NCBI RefSeq assembly: GCF_002234675.1
Contig: NC_019870.2
Coordinates: 597,485-661,484 of the forward strand
Direction: 5' to 3'
Length of the DNA stretch: 64,000 nt
Origin: Oryzias latipes
Lineage: Eukaryota; Chordata; Actinopteri; Beloniformes; Adrianichthyidae
Below the pieces are notes generated by a model. That model worked only from the letters and a program-made list of their open reading frames with translations. It was not told the DNA's origin and made no database searches. Each line of letters opens with the position of its first letter. Position 1 is the stretch's first letter. This document shows positions 1 through 13,195 of the stretch, one piece after another. The translations under genes and the position numbers were made by a program.

Positions 1-309
1 CTCGTGTGAGAACATATTAAGTGCCCCCCCATTAAAAGTAAATAATCCGCAGAGCAGCGCAGCTATTCTTCACAGGTGACAGGTATCTGTTTGCACAGGG
101 CTGGGGGGCCGACGTGAGCCGACTGCTGAGGGGGCAGGTCTCTGCAGCCCCCCCTCCCCAGTTTTCCAGTGCAGGAGGAGGTGGTCACACATGCTCAGTT
201 CATTAACCTCATAATAGGTTCCACGGAGGAGGACGCTGGAGGAGCACTGATGCTCCTGCAGCTTCATGATCCAGAACCTCCTCAAGAACGATGAGAGCCA
301 GTGCTACAC

Positions 310-1044
310 AACATCACTTCCTGTCAGGCACGCATGTGTGTCTGTGTGTGTCTGTGTGTGTGTGTGTTCATCTGTGGGTGTGTGTCTGTCTGTGTGTGTG
401 TGTGTATGTGTGTGTGTGTGTTCATCTGTCTGTGTGTGTTCATCTGTGTGTGTGTGTTCATCTGTGTGTGTGTGTGTGTGTGTGTTCATCTGTGTGTGTG
501 TGTGTTCATCTGTGGGTGTGTGTCTGTCTGTGTGTGTGTGTGTATGTGTGTGTGTGTGTTCATCTGTCTGTGTGTGTTCATCTGTGTGTGTGTGTTCATC
601 TGTGTGTGTGTGTGTGTGTGTGTTCATCTGTGTGTGTGTGTTCATCTGTGGGTGTGTGTCTGTCTGTGTGTGTGTGTGTATGTGTGTGTGTGTGTGTTCA
701 TCTGTCTGTGTGTGTTCATCTGTGTGTGTGTGTTCATCTGTGTGTGTGTGTTCATCTGTGTGTGTGTGTTCATCTATGTTTGTGTGTCTGTCTGTGTATG
801 TGTGTTCGTCTGTGTGTGTGTGTGTGTGTTCATATGTGTGTGTGTGTTCATCTGTGTGTGTGTGTTCGTCTGTGTGTGTGTTCATCTGTGTGTGTGTGTT
901 CATCTGTGTGTGTGTGTTCGTCGGTGTGTGTGTGTGTGTTCATCTGTGTGTGTGTGTTCATCTGTGTGTGTGTGTTCGTCTGTGTGTGTGTGTCTCTGTG
1001 TGTGTGTGTGTGTGTGTGTCTGTCTGTGTTTTACGCTGCGATGA
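310..1044. repeat. TG-rich compound minisatellite, about 0.73 kb
   Basis: Runs of (TG)n are punctuated by TTCATC, giving a unit close to TTCATCTGTGTGTGTG with variants TTCGTC and GTCTGTC. Larger blocks recur, for example the stretch near 361-520 and again near 510-680. All three plus frames and one minus frame stay open across it because the repeat has no stops; the predicted Cys/Val-rich or His/Thr-rich peptides are artefacts. Confidence 0.95.
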
Positions 1045-1154
1045 TTGCTGAGCCGTCAAATCTGCTGCTGATCATGAACTTTGGCTAGAAATCCACCAAT
1101 GTGAGCGACGCCACCAGAAACACGCAGCCTACTTCCTCTTCCTGTCTCCTGCCT

Positions 1155-1365
1155 GAATTTCAAAATAATTCAATTCAATTCGATTCTATTCTATTTTAAT
1201 AGCCTAAAATCACAACAACAGTCGTCTCGATGGGCTTTGTGCAGATAAATGTAGAAAAACGTCAAATCAAAAGGATCATGAACACACACTTCAATAGAAA
1301 GATTCTAAACTGAACTAACTAAACTAAACTAAACTGGACTTACCCTTAGACCCCCCCCCATGCTG
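1155..1365 (-). mobile_element. 3' end of a dispersed retroposon (LINE/SINE tail), minus strand
   Basis: Read on the minus strand this ends in CATCGAGACGACTGTTGTTG, then a GATTTTAGGCTAT-like box and an (ATTGA)n-like tail. A second copy in the opposite orientation lies at 15292-15476 and shares both the GGTCTAAGGG start and the tail. A shared 3' end with a short tandem tail is typical of fish LINE or SINE families; the exact family is not identified. Confidence 0.7.
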
Positions 1366-2380
1366 TAAGGAAAACATCCTTAAAAAACACAAAGAAACTG
1401 ACCAACTGAAGGCAAGTGTTTTCCACCGGTCTAAAGGGCATGACAGTGTCTTTCTAAAGTATGTAATGGTTATTTTGTCTATGTTTTTATTATTAAGTCT
1501 TATTAAATAAGAGAATTACAGTCACCAGATGGGAGAGCGGGGGGGTTCCTCTGTGGACCTGTCCTCCGTCTGACCCGAATCTGTCACTATGACTCTGGGT
1601 TTCTACCCATCAACCATCAGGTTCACTTCCTGCTCCAAACAAAGTCAATTCTGCCGCCATGTTGGAGCCAGACATCGTTGGTGAGCAGTGATTGGTCCGA
1701 ATCGGTCTGAATCAGTGTTTCCAAGACAACCACTGTCACCAATCAGGAGCGAGCTTGTTGGAAGGTTTGTTGGTTTCCTCATTCATTCAAACGGCCGTGA
1801 TGGGGTTTGATGCCGGCAGACCGCTGAGGCCCCGAGTCCTCCGGATGCTTCCCCTTCAGAAATCAGATTTACTGTGATTTCAGGAAGAAAGTAAACAGAT
1901 GTGAACTGAAATAACTTCATTGTTCCGGTGTTTGTGTGCAATTTATAGACAGAGCTGGGAGCCTCTAGGACACGTGCGCGTGGGTGTGGGGGGTGGGGGG
2001 TGTTGTTCTTTCAGATGAAGGAGATCTCAGGGAGGATTTCTCCTGATTCTTCCATCACAGAGAAGATTCACAGATAAATAATGGAGGATCCTCCTGCAGT
2101 CCCCCCCCCCGCTCCTCAGAGTTCACTGATCCCAGCCGGGATGAAAGGCACAATTAGGGGGGGGGGGGGGGGGGGGGGGCATCTGAGCAGATGAAGGCCT
2201 CTGTCGGTGTCAGGAACCCCGAAGTACCGAGCAGGTCCCTCATGGGGCCCCGCGGGGCCCCTGACCCGGACCCGCGCGCCCGACATGATTGCCTTTGTTC
2301 CGCGCGGCGCATTGAAACGCAGTCGGACAAAAGGGGGGGTCGCTGCGGGATGTGCGGCGCGCGCGGGGTCGGGCGCTGCG
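1366..2380. other. Intergenic, no gene recognised
   Basis: No exon-like frame with splice sites was found. The stretch holds an uninterrupted run of about 23 G at 2157-2179, followed by a CpG-rich segment (2230-2380). Confidence 0.6.
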
Positions 2381-3180
2381 GTTAACAAAGCCCTACAATG
2401 ATCCGCGCCGCTCAGTCGTGCAATTTAGCGTGAGTAATAGATGGGGGGGTCATGCGGGGTCACTTTCAATTTCCACTTCCTGGGGAGAAAAATGAAAACA
2501 AGTCATTTGCACACGTCTGAATTATTCAGTCAGTCACGGGGGGGGGGGGGGGGGCGGTAATGACGTCCTTCATAAAGGCTAATGATGAATCTGACGGAGA
2601 TATGACTCCAGATGTAAGAATAAAGCTCTCCGCGCGCGGAGGGGGGACGGGGGGCTGTGCGCGAGCGAGCGAGCCTCTAAACTTATCATAAATGTATTAA
2701 GATTGCAGCGGGCCATGAAACAGCTGTAGACAATTAATCTTCAGCAAATCTTCTTCCAGGAATTGGTTTCTGCGCGGGAGCATCTGCTGCGCGCGGCGAT
2801 CATTCAGGCGCCGCCGCCGCGCCTTTATGCACGCGCCACAATCCCTGCCAATGAAGTCCAAATTTATAGTTTTCCCTGTTCAGTAAAAATTACATTCAGC
2901 AGCATTAAAACATCATCCATCAACAGCGCGCGGGGGCCGGGGGCCGCCGCCGCGCGCAAATTAAAAAGTATTCATTCAGCGGAGGAGGCGCTGCTCCGCC
3001 GCTCCGCGTCTTTCTGCTCCGCTGCCGCTGCCGCTGCTGCGGGAGGGAAATTGGAGACGCCGCTGCCGGAGCAGGAGGGAGGATGAGGAGGATGGACACC
3101 CCCCTCCCCCGGAGACGGCGGTCAGGGGTGCGGGCCGTGATGGATGACACCCCGCGTGGATTTGGCAAAAATGAACCTGG
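2381..3180. promoter_or_regulatory. Candidate conserved non-coding block 1
   Basis: Non-repetitive, balanced-composition sequence with several homeodomain-type AATTA/TAAT cores (CAATTAATC near 2730), interrupted by CpG-rich pieces and a 17-G run at 2538-2554. It looks unlike the simple repeats around it and lacks coding frames. In human, NKX6-1 lies beyond GPAT3 on this side, so enhancers of a developmental gene are plausible. This is inference; conservation was not tested. Confidence 0.35.
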
Positions 3181-5030
3181 ATTGGAACCAAACCTCTGAA
3201 AGCTGTTCCCAAACTCAGAGGTGGGGGGTGGGGTGGGTTGGTGGTGTCACCGGTTTACGCCTTTTTCATTAATTTGAAATCCTCCCTGGGGGGCTTTTTA
3301 CCCTGACGTGGGTTTTTTAATAAATGTGCTTAAAACTTTGCATTTTTCAGTTCTGACGGGGGGGGGGGGGGGGGGGGGTTGCTGCTGAAAACGACGAAGA
3401 ATTTTCTAGAAGCCTTAAGATGTTTCTGTTTCTTTTATTTGTTTGAATACATAATAATCGTCCGTGGGCCTTGATTATTATTTTATAATGAAACAGACTG
3501 ATAGGCTCCAGCAACCTGAGCCTAAAGGCTCCTTTTTAATAAAATAATAATATTTAGAAAATGTTGTTTTTGTGGTTTTAATATTATGGTTTAGATGCGA
3601 CATCTGAACCTCAAATGTTTTTATATTTTTGGAAAATGTTTGATCAACAAACAGAAATAGAGTCAGAATAATAATAAATAATATTAATAATGATAATAAT
3701 AATAATAATCAGTGCTGAAGGCCTCAGAGCCCTGCAGTCTGTAAAGATTCAAATATTCACACACTAAAAGTCGTTTATCGTGTTGATTTCAGGGAACTGC
3801 AAAAACCAGAATCCGACTGAGAGCCGCAAACACTAGAACAGACCAGGTTATGTTTACATTCAGAAACTTTTCTGTTCACCAGAACAACCGTTTCTTGTTT
3901 TCACCATAATGTGTTTTTTTTAACAAGAAGGTTTTTCTGCGTTTGCAGAGACGTCTCTGTTGGTTCCATGTCTGGATGTTTCTGCATTTCTATGACAGAT
4001 TCAACACGTTTTCTTTTCCCTAAACACATACAAATCTATTATTTTATCTTTTTTTTCTCTGTTTTTATTTTACTATGAAGGACAGAAAAGCCTCAAAGGT
4101 AAAAATCTGTTGGGTTTTTGACGGTTTGGTTCTTTGTGGTTAAATGAATTCAGTCGTTTTCATTTCTTCCGGTGTTGCTGGGAGGAAACGGGGTTCTCCG
4201 CTCTTCAGAGAACCAACATCCACGGTTCACCTTCAGCCGGTCAGAATTGACCCGACTTCTACAGCCAGCTGGTGATTGGACGTCTTTTTGTTTGAATCAG
4301 AGACACAACAGGAAGAGAAACTCACACAGTCTGACAGAAATCGAGCTTGACTTCCTAATAATGCGGCTGTTTACATTCATGAGTGGGGATTAGTGACACC
4401 TAGTGTCTAAAACTGTGAATTGCAGCTCTCTGAAGTTTTCCTCCAGCTGCTGCTCTGCACCCGTCACTGAACAGATTGATGGAGATCTTCTTCTTCTTCA
4501 TCCTCCAACTGCTCTGATGCCACAGATGGTGGTTTCATTTACAGCAGGGCTGTCAGCCGCCAGACGGAGGTCAATCATCTGCAGCTCTGGCTGCACGCCG
4601 CCCACCCCACGTGGAACCGGAGAACCTTCCAAAGTCGCTGGATGGTCAGGAGAGAACCTTCAGAGTGAAGGCAAGCGTCGCACAATGTGACCAAAAAACA
4701 CAACATGACACAAAGACAAAAACCAACAAACTTTTTCAAATAATGAAACAAGACACACTAAACAAGACTCACAAAGTCACACACACACGGAGGTAAAAAA
4801 AAACAACACAAATACACAAAAACCACCAAAGAAAGGTCACACAAACAACAACAACACAAAACCCTGCTGGAGTCCAAATGGATGAAATAATTTTCAGAAA
4901 AGCAAACAAGCAGAGCCATAAACACACAACAGAAGACAAACCCACAAAAGCAGCTCCTCAGGTGGAGCGTGGGGGTGGGGGTGATGAAGATGTTCAGGCC
5001 CCAGCAGGAGGCGGCGGCGGCCATGTTGGA
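3181..5030. other. Intergenic AT-rich stretch, no gene recognised
   Basis: Mostly AT-rich sequence with a 21-G run at 3358-3378, an (ATA/AAT)n patch near 3668-3708 and CA/AC-rich sequence around 4680-4860. The short open frames show no recognisable domain or splice structure. Confidence 0.6.
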
Positions 5031-5555
5031 GGCCGGCGTGCATTGTTGGCGGTGACACGCTCAATTTGTCATTAGTTGTGAGGCGAGAACGGATGAGTAC
5101 ACTTTCAATTTAGTGGCGCGGCGTTCTCATTCATCAGCGCGCTCTTCATCCATCATCTCTGCAGCTTCCCTCCTCTCCAACACTCCTCATCAGTTTAATG
5201 CAATTAATCTCCACGCCGCCATAATTCCACATTAATGAAGCAGGACTTTGATCTGATTGTTGCTTTGATGAAGTCGCGTCTCCTCCGAGAGTCGCCGCTC
5301 CTCCGCGCCTCCTGCAGGTCTCCTCCCGCCGTCTGTCTTCATAAGCAGCTCGGAGAAATTGGAAAAGTGCAGCGATGGATCGGAGCTGACCTGGAAACAA
5401 AAGCAATCAGGGCTGCGGGGAGGGGGGCGGCGGCGGCCCCCACCAGCCCGGGATTCAGCCGCGCTGTCAATAGAAGAAGAAATAGTTTGTGAGCGGCGGG
5501 GCCAAAGAGGAGTCTGCAATTTCACACCGTCATGTAGCTCACCGGGGGACATTTG
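5031..5555. promoter_or_regulatory. Candidate conserved non-coding block 2
   Basis: Complex, non-repetitive sequence with TGTCATTAGTTGTG near 5067, GCAATTAATC near 5200 and CACATTAATGAAG near 5228, all homeodomain-like cores, and no credible coding frame. As with block 1, an enhancer role for a flanking developmental gene is inferred from appearance only. Confidence 0.35.
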
Positions 5556-5556
<1 letters not shown>

Positions 5557-5599
<43 letters not shown>

Positions 5600-5615
5600 A
5601 CACACACACACACAC
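5557..5615. repeat. (CA)n microsatellite
   Basis: About 29 CA dinucleotides with one CCCA interruption. Open frames of Thr-His repeats here are artefacts. Confidence 0.95.
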
Positions 5616-6079
5616 CTGTCTGCAACATCTGGCTGATGACAAACCGGCCGTCCAATCACAGCTCGCACCTGTCAGGAGGAAGCTCACGTTCAGATCCACA
5701 GTTCTGAAGCAGAACCGGCCCAAAACGTCGGTTCTCGGTTCTGCACAGAACAGACCTGAAGGTTCCAAACGTTCTCCTGAGGCCATCCCAGAATAAATCC
5801 TCTGGATTATGGGAGATTCTTAGTTACAAAAGTCATTTCTGAGACCGAACCAACACGACCTGATCAGCTGCAGCAGAACAGGAACAAACTATAAAGTTCT
5901 GAACAGAACATGTGAGGTTCTAGCAGAGAACGTCTGTAACTCTGCAGTCATTTCAGCATTGGATTATGTTTGACTTTGTGTTGAAAAAAACTTTAGGAAG
6001 TATTTAATCAAACCACAAAGAAGCAGACATGTTAGAAATAAGAAAGCAATAGAACTTAAATAAAAGAGTCTGTGTTTCT

Positions 6080-9000
6080 GACGGTTTTTCCTCTTTTTCA
6101 TGTTTCCGTCTTTGTTTCACATATTTTCAGCGTTTCTCACCTTTTGATGTTTTGTGTTTTTGCCTTCTTTGTGTTTTCTGTCGTTTTGTGTTTTTGGATG
6201 TTTTGTGTTTTTTTGCCTTTTTTGTTTTTGGTTGTTTTGTGGGCTTTTGTTCGTTTTGTGTTTTTTGTCACTTTGTGTTTTTGGATGTTTTGCGTTTTTT
6301 GTGTTTTTGGTCGTTTTGTGTGTTTGTGGTCATTTTGTGTTTTTTGTGTTTCTGGTCGTTTTGTGTGTTTTTGGTCATTTTGTGTTTTTTGTGTTTCTGG
6401 TCGTTTTGTGTGTTTTTGGTCATTTTGTGTTTTTTGTGTTTCTGGTCGTTTTATGTGTTTGTGGTCATTTTGTGTTTTTTGTGTTTCTGGTCGTTTTGTG
6501 TGTTTTTGGTCATTTTGTGTTTTTTGTGTTTATGGTCGTTTTGTGTGTTTTTGGTCATTTTGTGTTTATGGTCGTTTTGTGTATTTTTGGTCATTTTGTG
6601 TTTTTGGTCATTTTGTGTTTTTGGTCATTTTGTGGTTTTGGACGTTTTGTGTTTTTGGTTTTTTTGTGTTTTTGTCGTTTTGTGTTTTTTTAAATTTTTG
6701 TGTTTTTCGTTGTTTTGTGGGTTTTTGTTCGTTTTGTGTTTTTGGTCGTTTGTGTTCTTTGTCGTTTTTTTTGTATTTGCCTTTTAGTGTTTTTGGACGT
6801 TTCGTGTGTTTTTTGGTGGTTTTGTGTTTTTGTCTTTTTTTATGTTTTTGGTTGTTTTGTGTGTTTTTGGTCGTTTTGTGGGTTTTCAGTCATTTTGTGT
6901 TTTTGGTCGTTGTGTGTTTTATGTAATTTTGTGTTTTTGGTTGTTTTGTAGGTTTTTGGTCGGTTTGTGTTTTTGGTCGTTGTGTGTTTTATGTAATTCT
7001 GTGTTTTGGCCTTTTTGTGTTTTTAGTCTTTTTGTGTTTTTTGTCGTTTTGTGTTTTTGGTTGTTTTGTGTTTTTATTGTCGTTTTGTGTTTTTGCCTTT
7101 TTTGTGTTTTTGGTTGTTTTGTGCTTTTTTGGTTGTTTTGTGGGTTTTCGGTCATTTTGTGTTTTTGCCTTTATTGTGCTTTTTGTCGTTTTGTGTTTTT
7201 TTGCCTTTTTGTGTTTTTGGTTGTTTTGTGTTTTTGCTTTTTTGTGTCTTTGGACGTTTTGTGTTTTTTGTGTTTCTGGTCATTTTGTGTTTTTGGTGGT
7301 TTTGTGTTTTGGTCATTGTGTGTTTTATGTAATTTTGTGTTTTAGGTCGTTGTGTGTTTTATGTAATTTTGTGTTTTGGGATTTTTTGTGTTTTTGGTCA
7401 TTTTGTGCGTTTTTGGTCATTCTGTGTTTTGGCCTTTTTGTGTTTTTGGTAGTTTTGTGTGTTTGTCATTTTGTGTTTTTGGCCTTTTTGTGTTTTTTGT
7501 CGTTTTGTGTTTTGCTCTTTTTGTGTTTTTTGTCGTTTTGTGTTTTTGGTTGTTTTGTGTTTTTATTGTCGTTTTGTGTTTTTGCCTTTGAGTTTTTTTG
7601 GTTGTTTTGTGTTTTTATTGTTGTTTTGTGTTTTGGTCATTGTGTGTTTTATGTAATTTTGTGTTTTTGGTTGTTTTGTGGGTTTTTGGTCGTTTTGTGT
7701 TTTTGGTCGTTGTGTGTTTTATGTAATTTTGTGTTTTGGGATTTTTAGTGTTTTTGGTCATTTTGTGCGTTTTTGGTCATTCTGTGTTTTGGCCTTTTTG
7801 TGTTTTTGGTAGTTTTGTGTGCTTGTCATTTTGTGTTTTTGGCCTTTTTGTGTTTTTGGTAGTTTTGTGCGTTTTTGGTCATTTTGTGTTTTTGGCCTTT
7901 TTGTCGTTTTGTGTTTTGCTCTTTTTGTGTTTTTGGTTGTTTTGTGTGTTTTTGGTCGTTGTGTGTTTTTGGTTCTGTTTGTGTTTTTGGTCGTCGTGTG
8001 TTTTATCTAATTCTGTGTTTTCGCTCTTTTTGTGTTTTTGCCTTTTTTTTTGTTTTTGGTCGTTTTGTGTTTTTGGTAGTTTTGTGCGTTTTTGGTCATT
8101 CTGTGTTATGGCCTTTTTGTGTTTTTGGTCTTTTTGTGTTTTTTGTCGTTTTGTGTTTTACTCTTTTTGTGTTTTTGCCTTTTTTTTTGTTTTTGGTCGT
8201 TTTGTGTTTTTGGTAGTTTTGTGTTTTTTGTCGTTTTGTGTTTTACTCTTTTTGTGTTTTTGCCTTTTTTTTTGTTTTTGGTCGTTTTGTGTTTTTGGTA
8301 GTTTTGTGCGTTTTTGGTCATTTTGTGTTTTTGGCCTTTTTGTCATTTTGTGTTTTGCTCTTTTTGTGTTTTTGGTTGTTTTGTGTGTTTTTGGTCGTTG
8401 TGTGTTTTTGGTTCTGTTTGTGTTTTTGGTCGTCGTGTGTTTTATCTAATTCTGTGTTTTCGCTCTTTTTGTGTTTTTGCCTTTTTTTTTGTTTTTGGTC
8501 GTTTTGTGTTTTTGGTAGTTTTGTGCGTTTTTGGTCATTCTGTGTTATGGCCTTTTTGTGTTTTTGGTCTTTTTGTGTTTTTTGTCGTTTTGTGTTTTAC
8601 TCTTTTTGTGTTTTGGCCTTTTTTTTGTTTTTGGTCGTTTTGTGTTTTTGGTTGTTTTGTGTGTTTTTGGTCGTTGTGTGTTTTTGGTTCTGTTTGTGTT
8701 TTTGGTCGTCGTGTGTTTTATCTAATTCTGTGTTTTCGCTCTTTTTGTGTTTTTGCCTTTTTTTTGTTTTTGGTCGTTTTGTGTTTTTGGTAGTTTTGTG
8801 CGTTTTTGGTCATTCTGTGTTATGGCCTTTTTGTGTTTTTGGTCTTTTTGTGTTTTTTGTCGTTTTGTGTTTTACTCTTTTTGTGTTTTTGCCTTTTTTT
8901 TTGTTTTTGGTCGTTTTGTGTTTTTGGTAGTTTTGTGTTTTTTGTCGTTTTGTGTTTTACTCTTTTTGTGTTTTTGCCTTTTTTTTTGTTTTTGGTCGTT

Positions 9001-11915
9001 TTGTGTTTTTGGTAGTTTTGTGCGTTTTTGGTCATTTTGTGTTTTTGGCCTTTTTGTCATTTTGTGTTTTGCTCTTTTTGTGTTTTTGGTTGTTTTGTGT
9101 GTTTTTGGTCGTTGTGTGTTTTTGGTTCTGTTTGTGTTTTTGGTCGTCGTGTGTTTTATCTAATTCTGTGTTTTCGCTCTTTTTGTGTTTTTGCCTTTTT
9201 TTTTGTTTTTGGTCGTTTTGTGTTTTTGGTAGTTTTGTGCGTTTTTGGTCATTCTGTGTTATGGCCTTTTTGTGTTTTTGGTCTTTTTGTGTTTTTTGTC
9301 GTTTTGTGTTTTACTCTTTTTGTGTTTTGGCCTTTTTTTTGTTTTTGGTCGTTTTGTGTTTTTGGTAGTTTTGTGTGTTTTTGGTCATTTTGTGTTTTTT
9401 GTGTTTCTGGTCGTTTTGTGTGTTTGTGGTCATTTTGTGTTTTTGTGTTTCTGGTCGTTTTGTGTGTTTTTGGTCATTTTGTGTTTTTTGTGTTTCTGGT
9501 CGTTTTGTGTGTTTGTGGTCATTTTGTGTTTTTTGTGTTTCTGGTCGTTTTGTGTGGTTTTGGTCATTTTTTGTTTTTGGTCATTTTGTGTTTTTGGTCA
9601 TTTTGTGGTTTTGGACGTTATGTGTTTTTGTTTTTTTGTGTTTTTGTCGTTTTGTGTTTTTTTAAATTTTTGTGTTTTTCGTTGTTTTGTGGGTTTTTGT
9701 TCGTTTTGTGTTTTTGGTCGTTTGTGTTTCTGCCTTATTTGTGTTTTTGGTTGTTTTGTGTTCTCTGTCGTTTTTTTTGTATTTGCCTTTTAGTGTTTTT
9801 GGACGTTTCGTGTGTTTTTTGGTGGTTTTGTGTTTTTGTCTTTTTTTATGTTTTTGGTTGTTTTGTGTGTTTTTGGTCGTTTTGTGGGTTTTCAGTCATT
9901 TTGTGTTTTTGGTCGTTGTGTGTTTTATGTAATTTTGTGTTTTGGCCTTTTTGTGTTTTTAGTCTTTTTGTGTTTTTTGTCGTTTTGTGTTTTTGGTTGT
10001 TTTGTGTTTTTATTGTCGTTTTGTGTTTTTGCCTTTTTTGTGTTTTTGGTTGTTTTGTGCTTTTTTGGTTGTTTTGTGGGTTTTCGGTCATTTTGTGTTT
10101 TTGCCTTTATTGTGCTTTTTGTCGTTTTGTGTTTTTTTGCCTTTTTGTGTTTTTGGTTGTTTTGTGTTTTTGCTTTTTTGTGTCTTTGGACGTTTTGTGT
10201 TTTTTGTGTTTTTGGTTGTTTTGTGTTTTATGTCATTTTGTGTTTTTTGATGTTTTGTGTTTTTTGTGTTTCTGGTCATTTTGTGTTTTTGTGTTTTGCT
10301 CCTTTTGGGTTTTTTGTTGTTTTGTATTTTTGGTTGTTTTGTGTTTTGGTCATTGTGCGTTTTATGTAATTTTGTGTTTTTGGTCGTTTTGTGTTTTTGG
10401 TCGTTGTGTGTTTTATATAATTTTGTATTTTGGGATTTTTTGTGTTTTTGGTCATTTTGTGCGTTTTTGGTAGATTTGTGTGTTTGTCATTTTGTGTTTT
10501 TGGCCTTTTTGTGTTTTTTGTCGTTTTGTGTTTTGCTCTTTTTGTGTTTTTTGTCGTTTTGTGTTTTTGGTTGTTTTGTGTTTTTATTGTCGTTTTGTGT
10601 TTTTGCCTTTGAGTTTTTTTGGTCGTTTTGTGTTTTTGCCTTTTTTGTGTTTTTGGTAGTTTTGTGTTTTTGGTTGTTTTGTGTTTTAATGGTCGTTTTG
10701 TGTTTTTGCCTTTGAGTTTTTTTGGTCGTTTTGTGTGTTTGTCATTTTGTGTTTTTGGTCTCTTTGTGTTTTTTGTCATTTTGTGTTTTTGGTCGTTGTG
10801 TGTTTTATGTAATTTTGTGTTTTGGGATTTTTGGTGTTTTTGGTCATTTTGTGTTTTGGCCTTTTTGTGTTTTTGGTAATTTTGTGTGCTTGTCATTTTG
10901 TGTTTTTGGCCTTTTTGTGTTTTTTGTCGTTTTGTGTTTTGCTCTTTTTGTGTTTTTTGTCGTTTTGTGTTTTTGGTTGTTTTGTGTTTTTATTGTCGTT
11001 TTGTGTTTTTGCCTTTGAGTTTTTTTGGTCGTTTTGTGTTTTTGCCTTTTTTGTGTTTTTGGTAGTTTTGTGTTTTTTGTCGTTTTGTGTTTTTTGTTGT
11101 TTTGTGTTTTTATTGTCGTTTTGTGTTTTTGCCTTTGAGTTTTTTTGGTCGTTTTGTGTTTTTGCCTTTTTTGTGTTTTTGGTAGTTTTGTGTTTTTGGT
11201 TGTTTTGTGTTTTTATTGTCGTTTTGTGTTTTTGCCTTTGAGTTTTTTTGGTCGTTTTGTGTTTTTGCCTTTTTTGTGTTTTTGGTAGTTTTGTGTGTTT
11301 GTCATTTTGTGTTTTTGGTTGTTTTGTGGGTTTTTGGTCGTTTTGTGTTTTTGGTCGTTGTGTGTTTTATGTAATTTTGTGTTTTGGGATTTTTGGTGTT
11401 TTTGGTCATTTTGTGCGTTTTTGGTCATTCTGTGTTTTGGCCTTTTTGTGTTTTTGGTAATTTTGTGCGTTTTTGGTCATTTTGTGTTTTTGGCCTTTTT
11501 GTGTTTTTGGTAGTTTTGTGCGTTTTTGGTCATTTTGTGTTTTTGGCCTTTTTGTCGTTTTGTGTTTTGCTCTTTTTGTGTTTTTGGTTGTTTTGTGTGT
11601 TTTTGGTCGTTGTGTGTTTTTGGCTCTGTTTGTGTTTTTGGTCGTCGTGTGTTTTATCTAATTCTGTGTTTTCGCTCTTTTTGTGTTTTTGCCTTTTTTT
11701 TTGTTTTTGGTCGTTTTGTGTTTTTGGTAGTTTTGTGCGTTTTTGGTCCTTCTGTGTTATGGCCTTTTTGTGTTTTTGGTCTTTTTGTGTTTTTTGTCGT
11801 TTTGTGTTTTACTCTTTTTGTGTTTTTGCCTTTTTTTTTGTTTTTGGTCGTTTTGTGTTTTTGGTCTTTTTGTGTTTTTTGTCGTTTTGTGTTTTTGGTC
11901 GTTTTGCGTGTTTGC
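6080..11915. repeat. Giant T/G-rich minisatellite array, about 5.8 kb, with nested higher-order repeats
   Basis: The basic unit is close to TTTTGTGTTTTTGGTCGT (about 18 bp), with variants ending GTCATT, GTTGTT, GCCTTT and GTAGTT. Longer blocks are copied: 8092-8650 recurs at 8806-9364 (offset 714 bp), and a block near 6300-7300 recurs near 9375-10270 (offset about 3 kb). Because the unit is a multiple of three and stop-poor, long frames up to 481 codons stay open on both strands. The predicted FCVFWSF-type peptides are low-complexity by-products, not proteins. The array lies far from any recognised exon. Confidence 0.95.
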
Positions 11916-13195
11916 AGGAAAGTGGAGCACAGACGTCAGGGAAAGTTCTCATTAGTTCTGGATTGTTCTGCGGTACCTTCGGGGTATTCCAGAAGGCCCG
12001 TTTAAACTCTCCTGACTTTAAAACAGAAAGCTGAGGTTATCCACTTCCTTAGCCCCAAACTTACCGTGGTAACTAGCATAACCTGCTTTCTGGAAGACCC
12101 CCCAGGAGAACTAAGGAGCTTAGCTCCTCCTCCGTGGAGAACCTCGTTGATTCTTCGGCTCTGAAGTTTGTCGTGAGCAGAGAGACTTTAGCGTCCGTGT
12201 TTGATTGGTCAGACGGATGACGTTTCTGTCCGAGCCTCTAAGCTGGATTGTTGTTGACAGACTGATGGTGGAACCACAGGAGAACCTTGGACCACAGAAC
12301 CGGTGGAATCACATCTCTGGTGCGGTTCTGTCGGTCTCCAGCTGCTGTGTGGAACATCTGGATCCTGAATGTGGTCGATCCAGATGTTGTTGAGAATCAT
12401 TTCAAGACCTTCACAGCAAATTCTGTTCTTTGGAATAAACTCCATGAGAGTTCAAATGAACTCAATGTGAGTCTCCATATGTGACCAAAACACCTCCAAA
12501 CATTAGTTAAAATATTAACTCTTTTGCTCGAGGTAATATTTTAACTCTTAGTAGTGTTAAAGTTATAATCCCCCCCTGAGTAAAATAAAACTCTGGATTT
12601 AAGTTAGTTTTAAGTAACTTTTACCAGAGTTCAAATATAAATGAAAAGACTCAAATGAAATAAGGAAACTGCTTCTACAACAATAAAATATTACACTGAC
12701 TGGTTCTTTTCATCCATTAGAACTTTTTTGCCTGTTAAATAAATAAACCTCAGCAAAAGTATTGCAATAATATAAACGTTTTTGATAGATCTACCATTTG
12801 GGATGTCTATGAAAAAACAAGCTTCTTTATGTAGCAACTTCTGGAAAAACATCCACCTAGACACCGTCATCTGTGACCTTTAGTGCTGTTGTCTCTGCTA
12901 CGGGACATTTATCAGAACAACAACACAAGATTAGAAAAGCAAACATTTTATTCATGCTTTAATTTGAAATATTCTTACCTGCACTAAGAAAATCAGAGAA
13001 GCATGCCTCTTGAAGTCTAATGTCCTTCTTTCCTCCACAGTTTACTTTTACCAACATATAGACAGGAATAAAAGAAACTTTGAGTGTAGCAGCTTTCTCC
13101 ATGAATGACCAAGGCTGAACATGTGTCTCCATGGAGAAGCCTTTCATTTCCAGAACCTTTTCTCTGTCAGAATAAGGCCTGGTCATTCTCAAGAG
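11916..13195. other. Intergenic, no gene recognised
   Basis: Single-copy-looking sequence, AT-rich from 12480 on. Short frames have no domain or splice support. Confidence 0.55.

Noticed and set aside
266-1088. Cys/Val-rich and His/Thr-rich frames over the TG repeat
   Set aside because: Translation of a simple repeat.
6072-12034. Long open frames (up to 481 codons) of Phe/Cys/Val-rich sequence, and Lys/Gln/Asn/Thr-rich ones on the other strand
   Set aside because: They follow the 18-bp satellite exactly, are open in several frames at once and show no domain, start context or splice logic.
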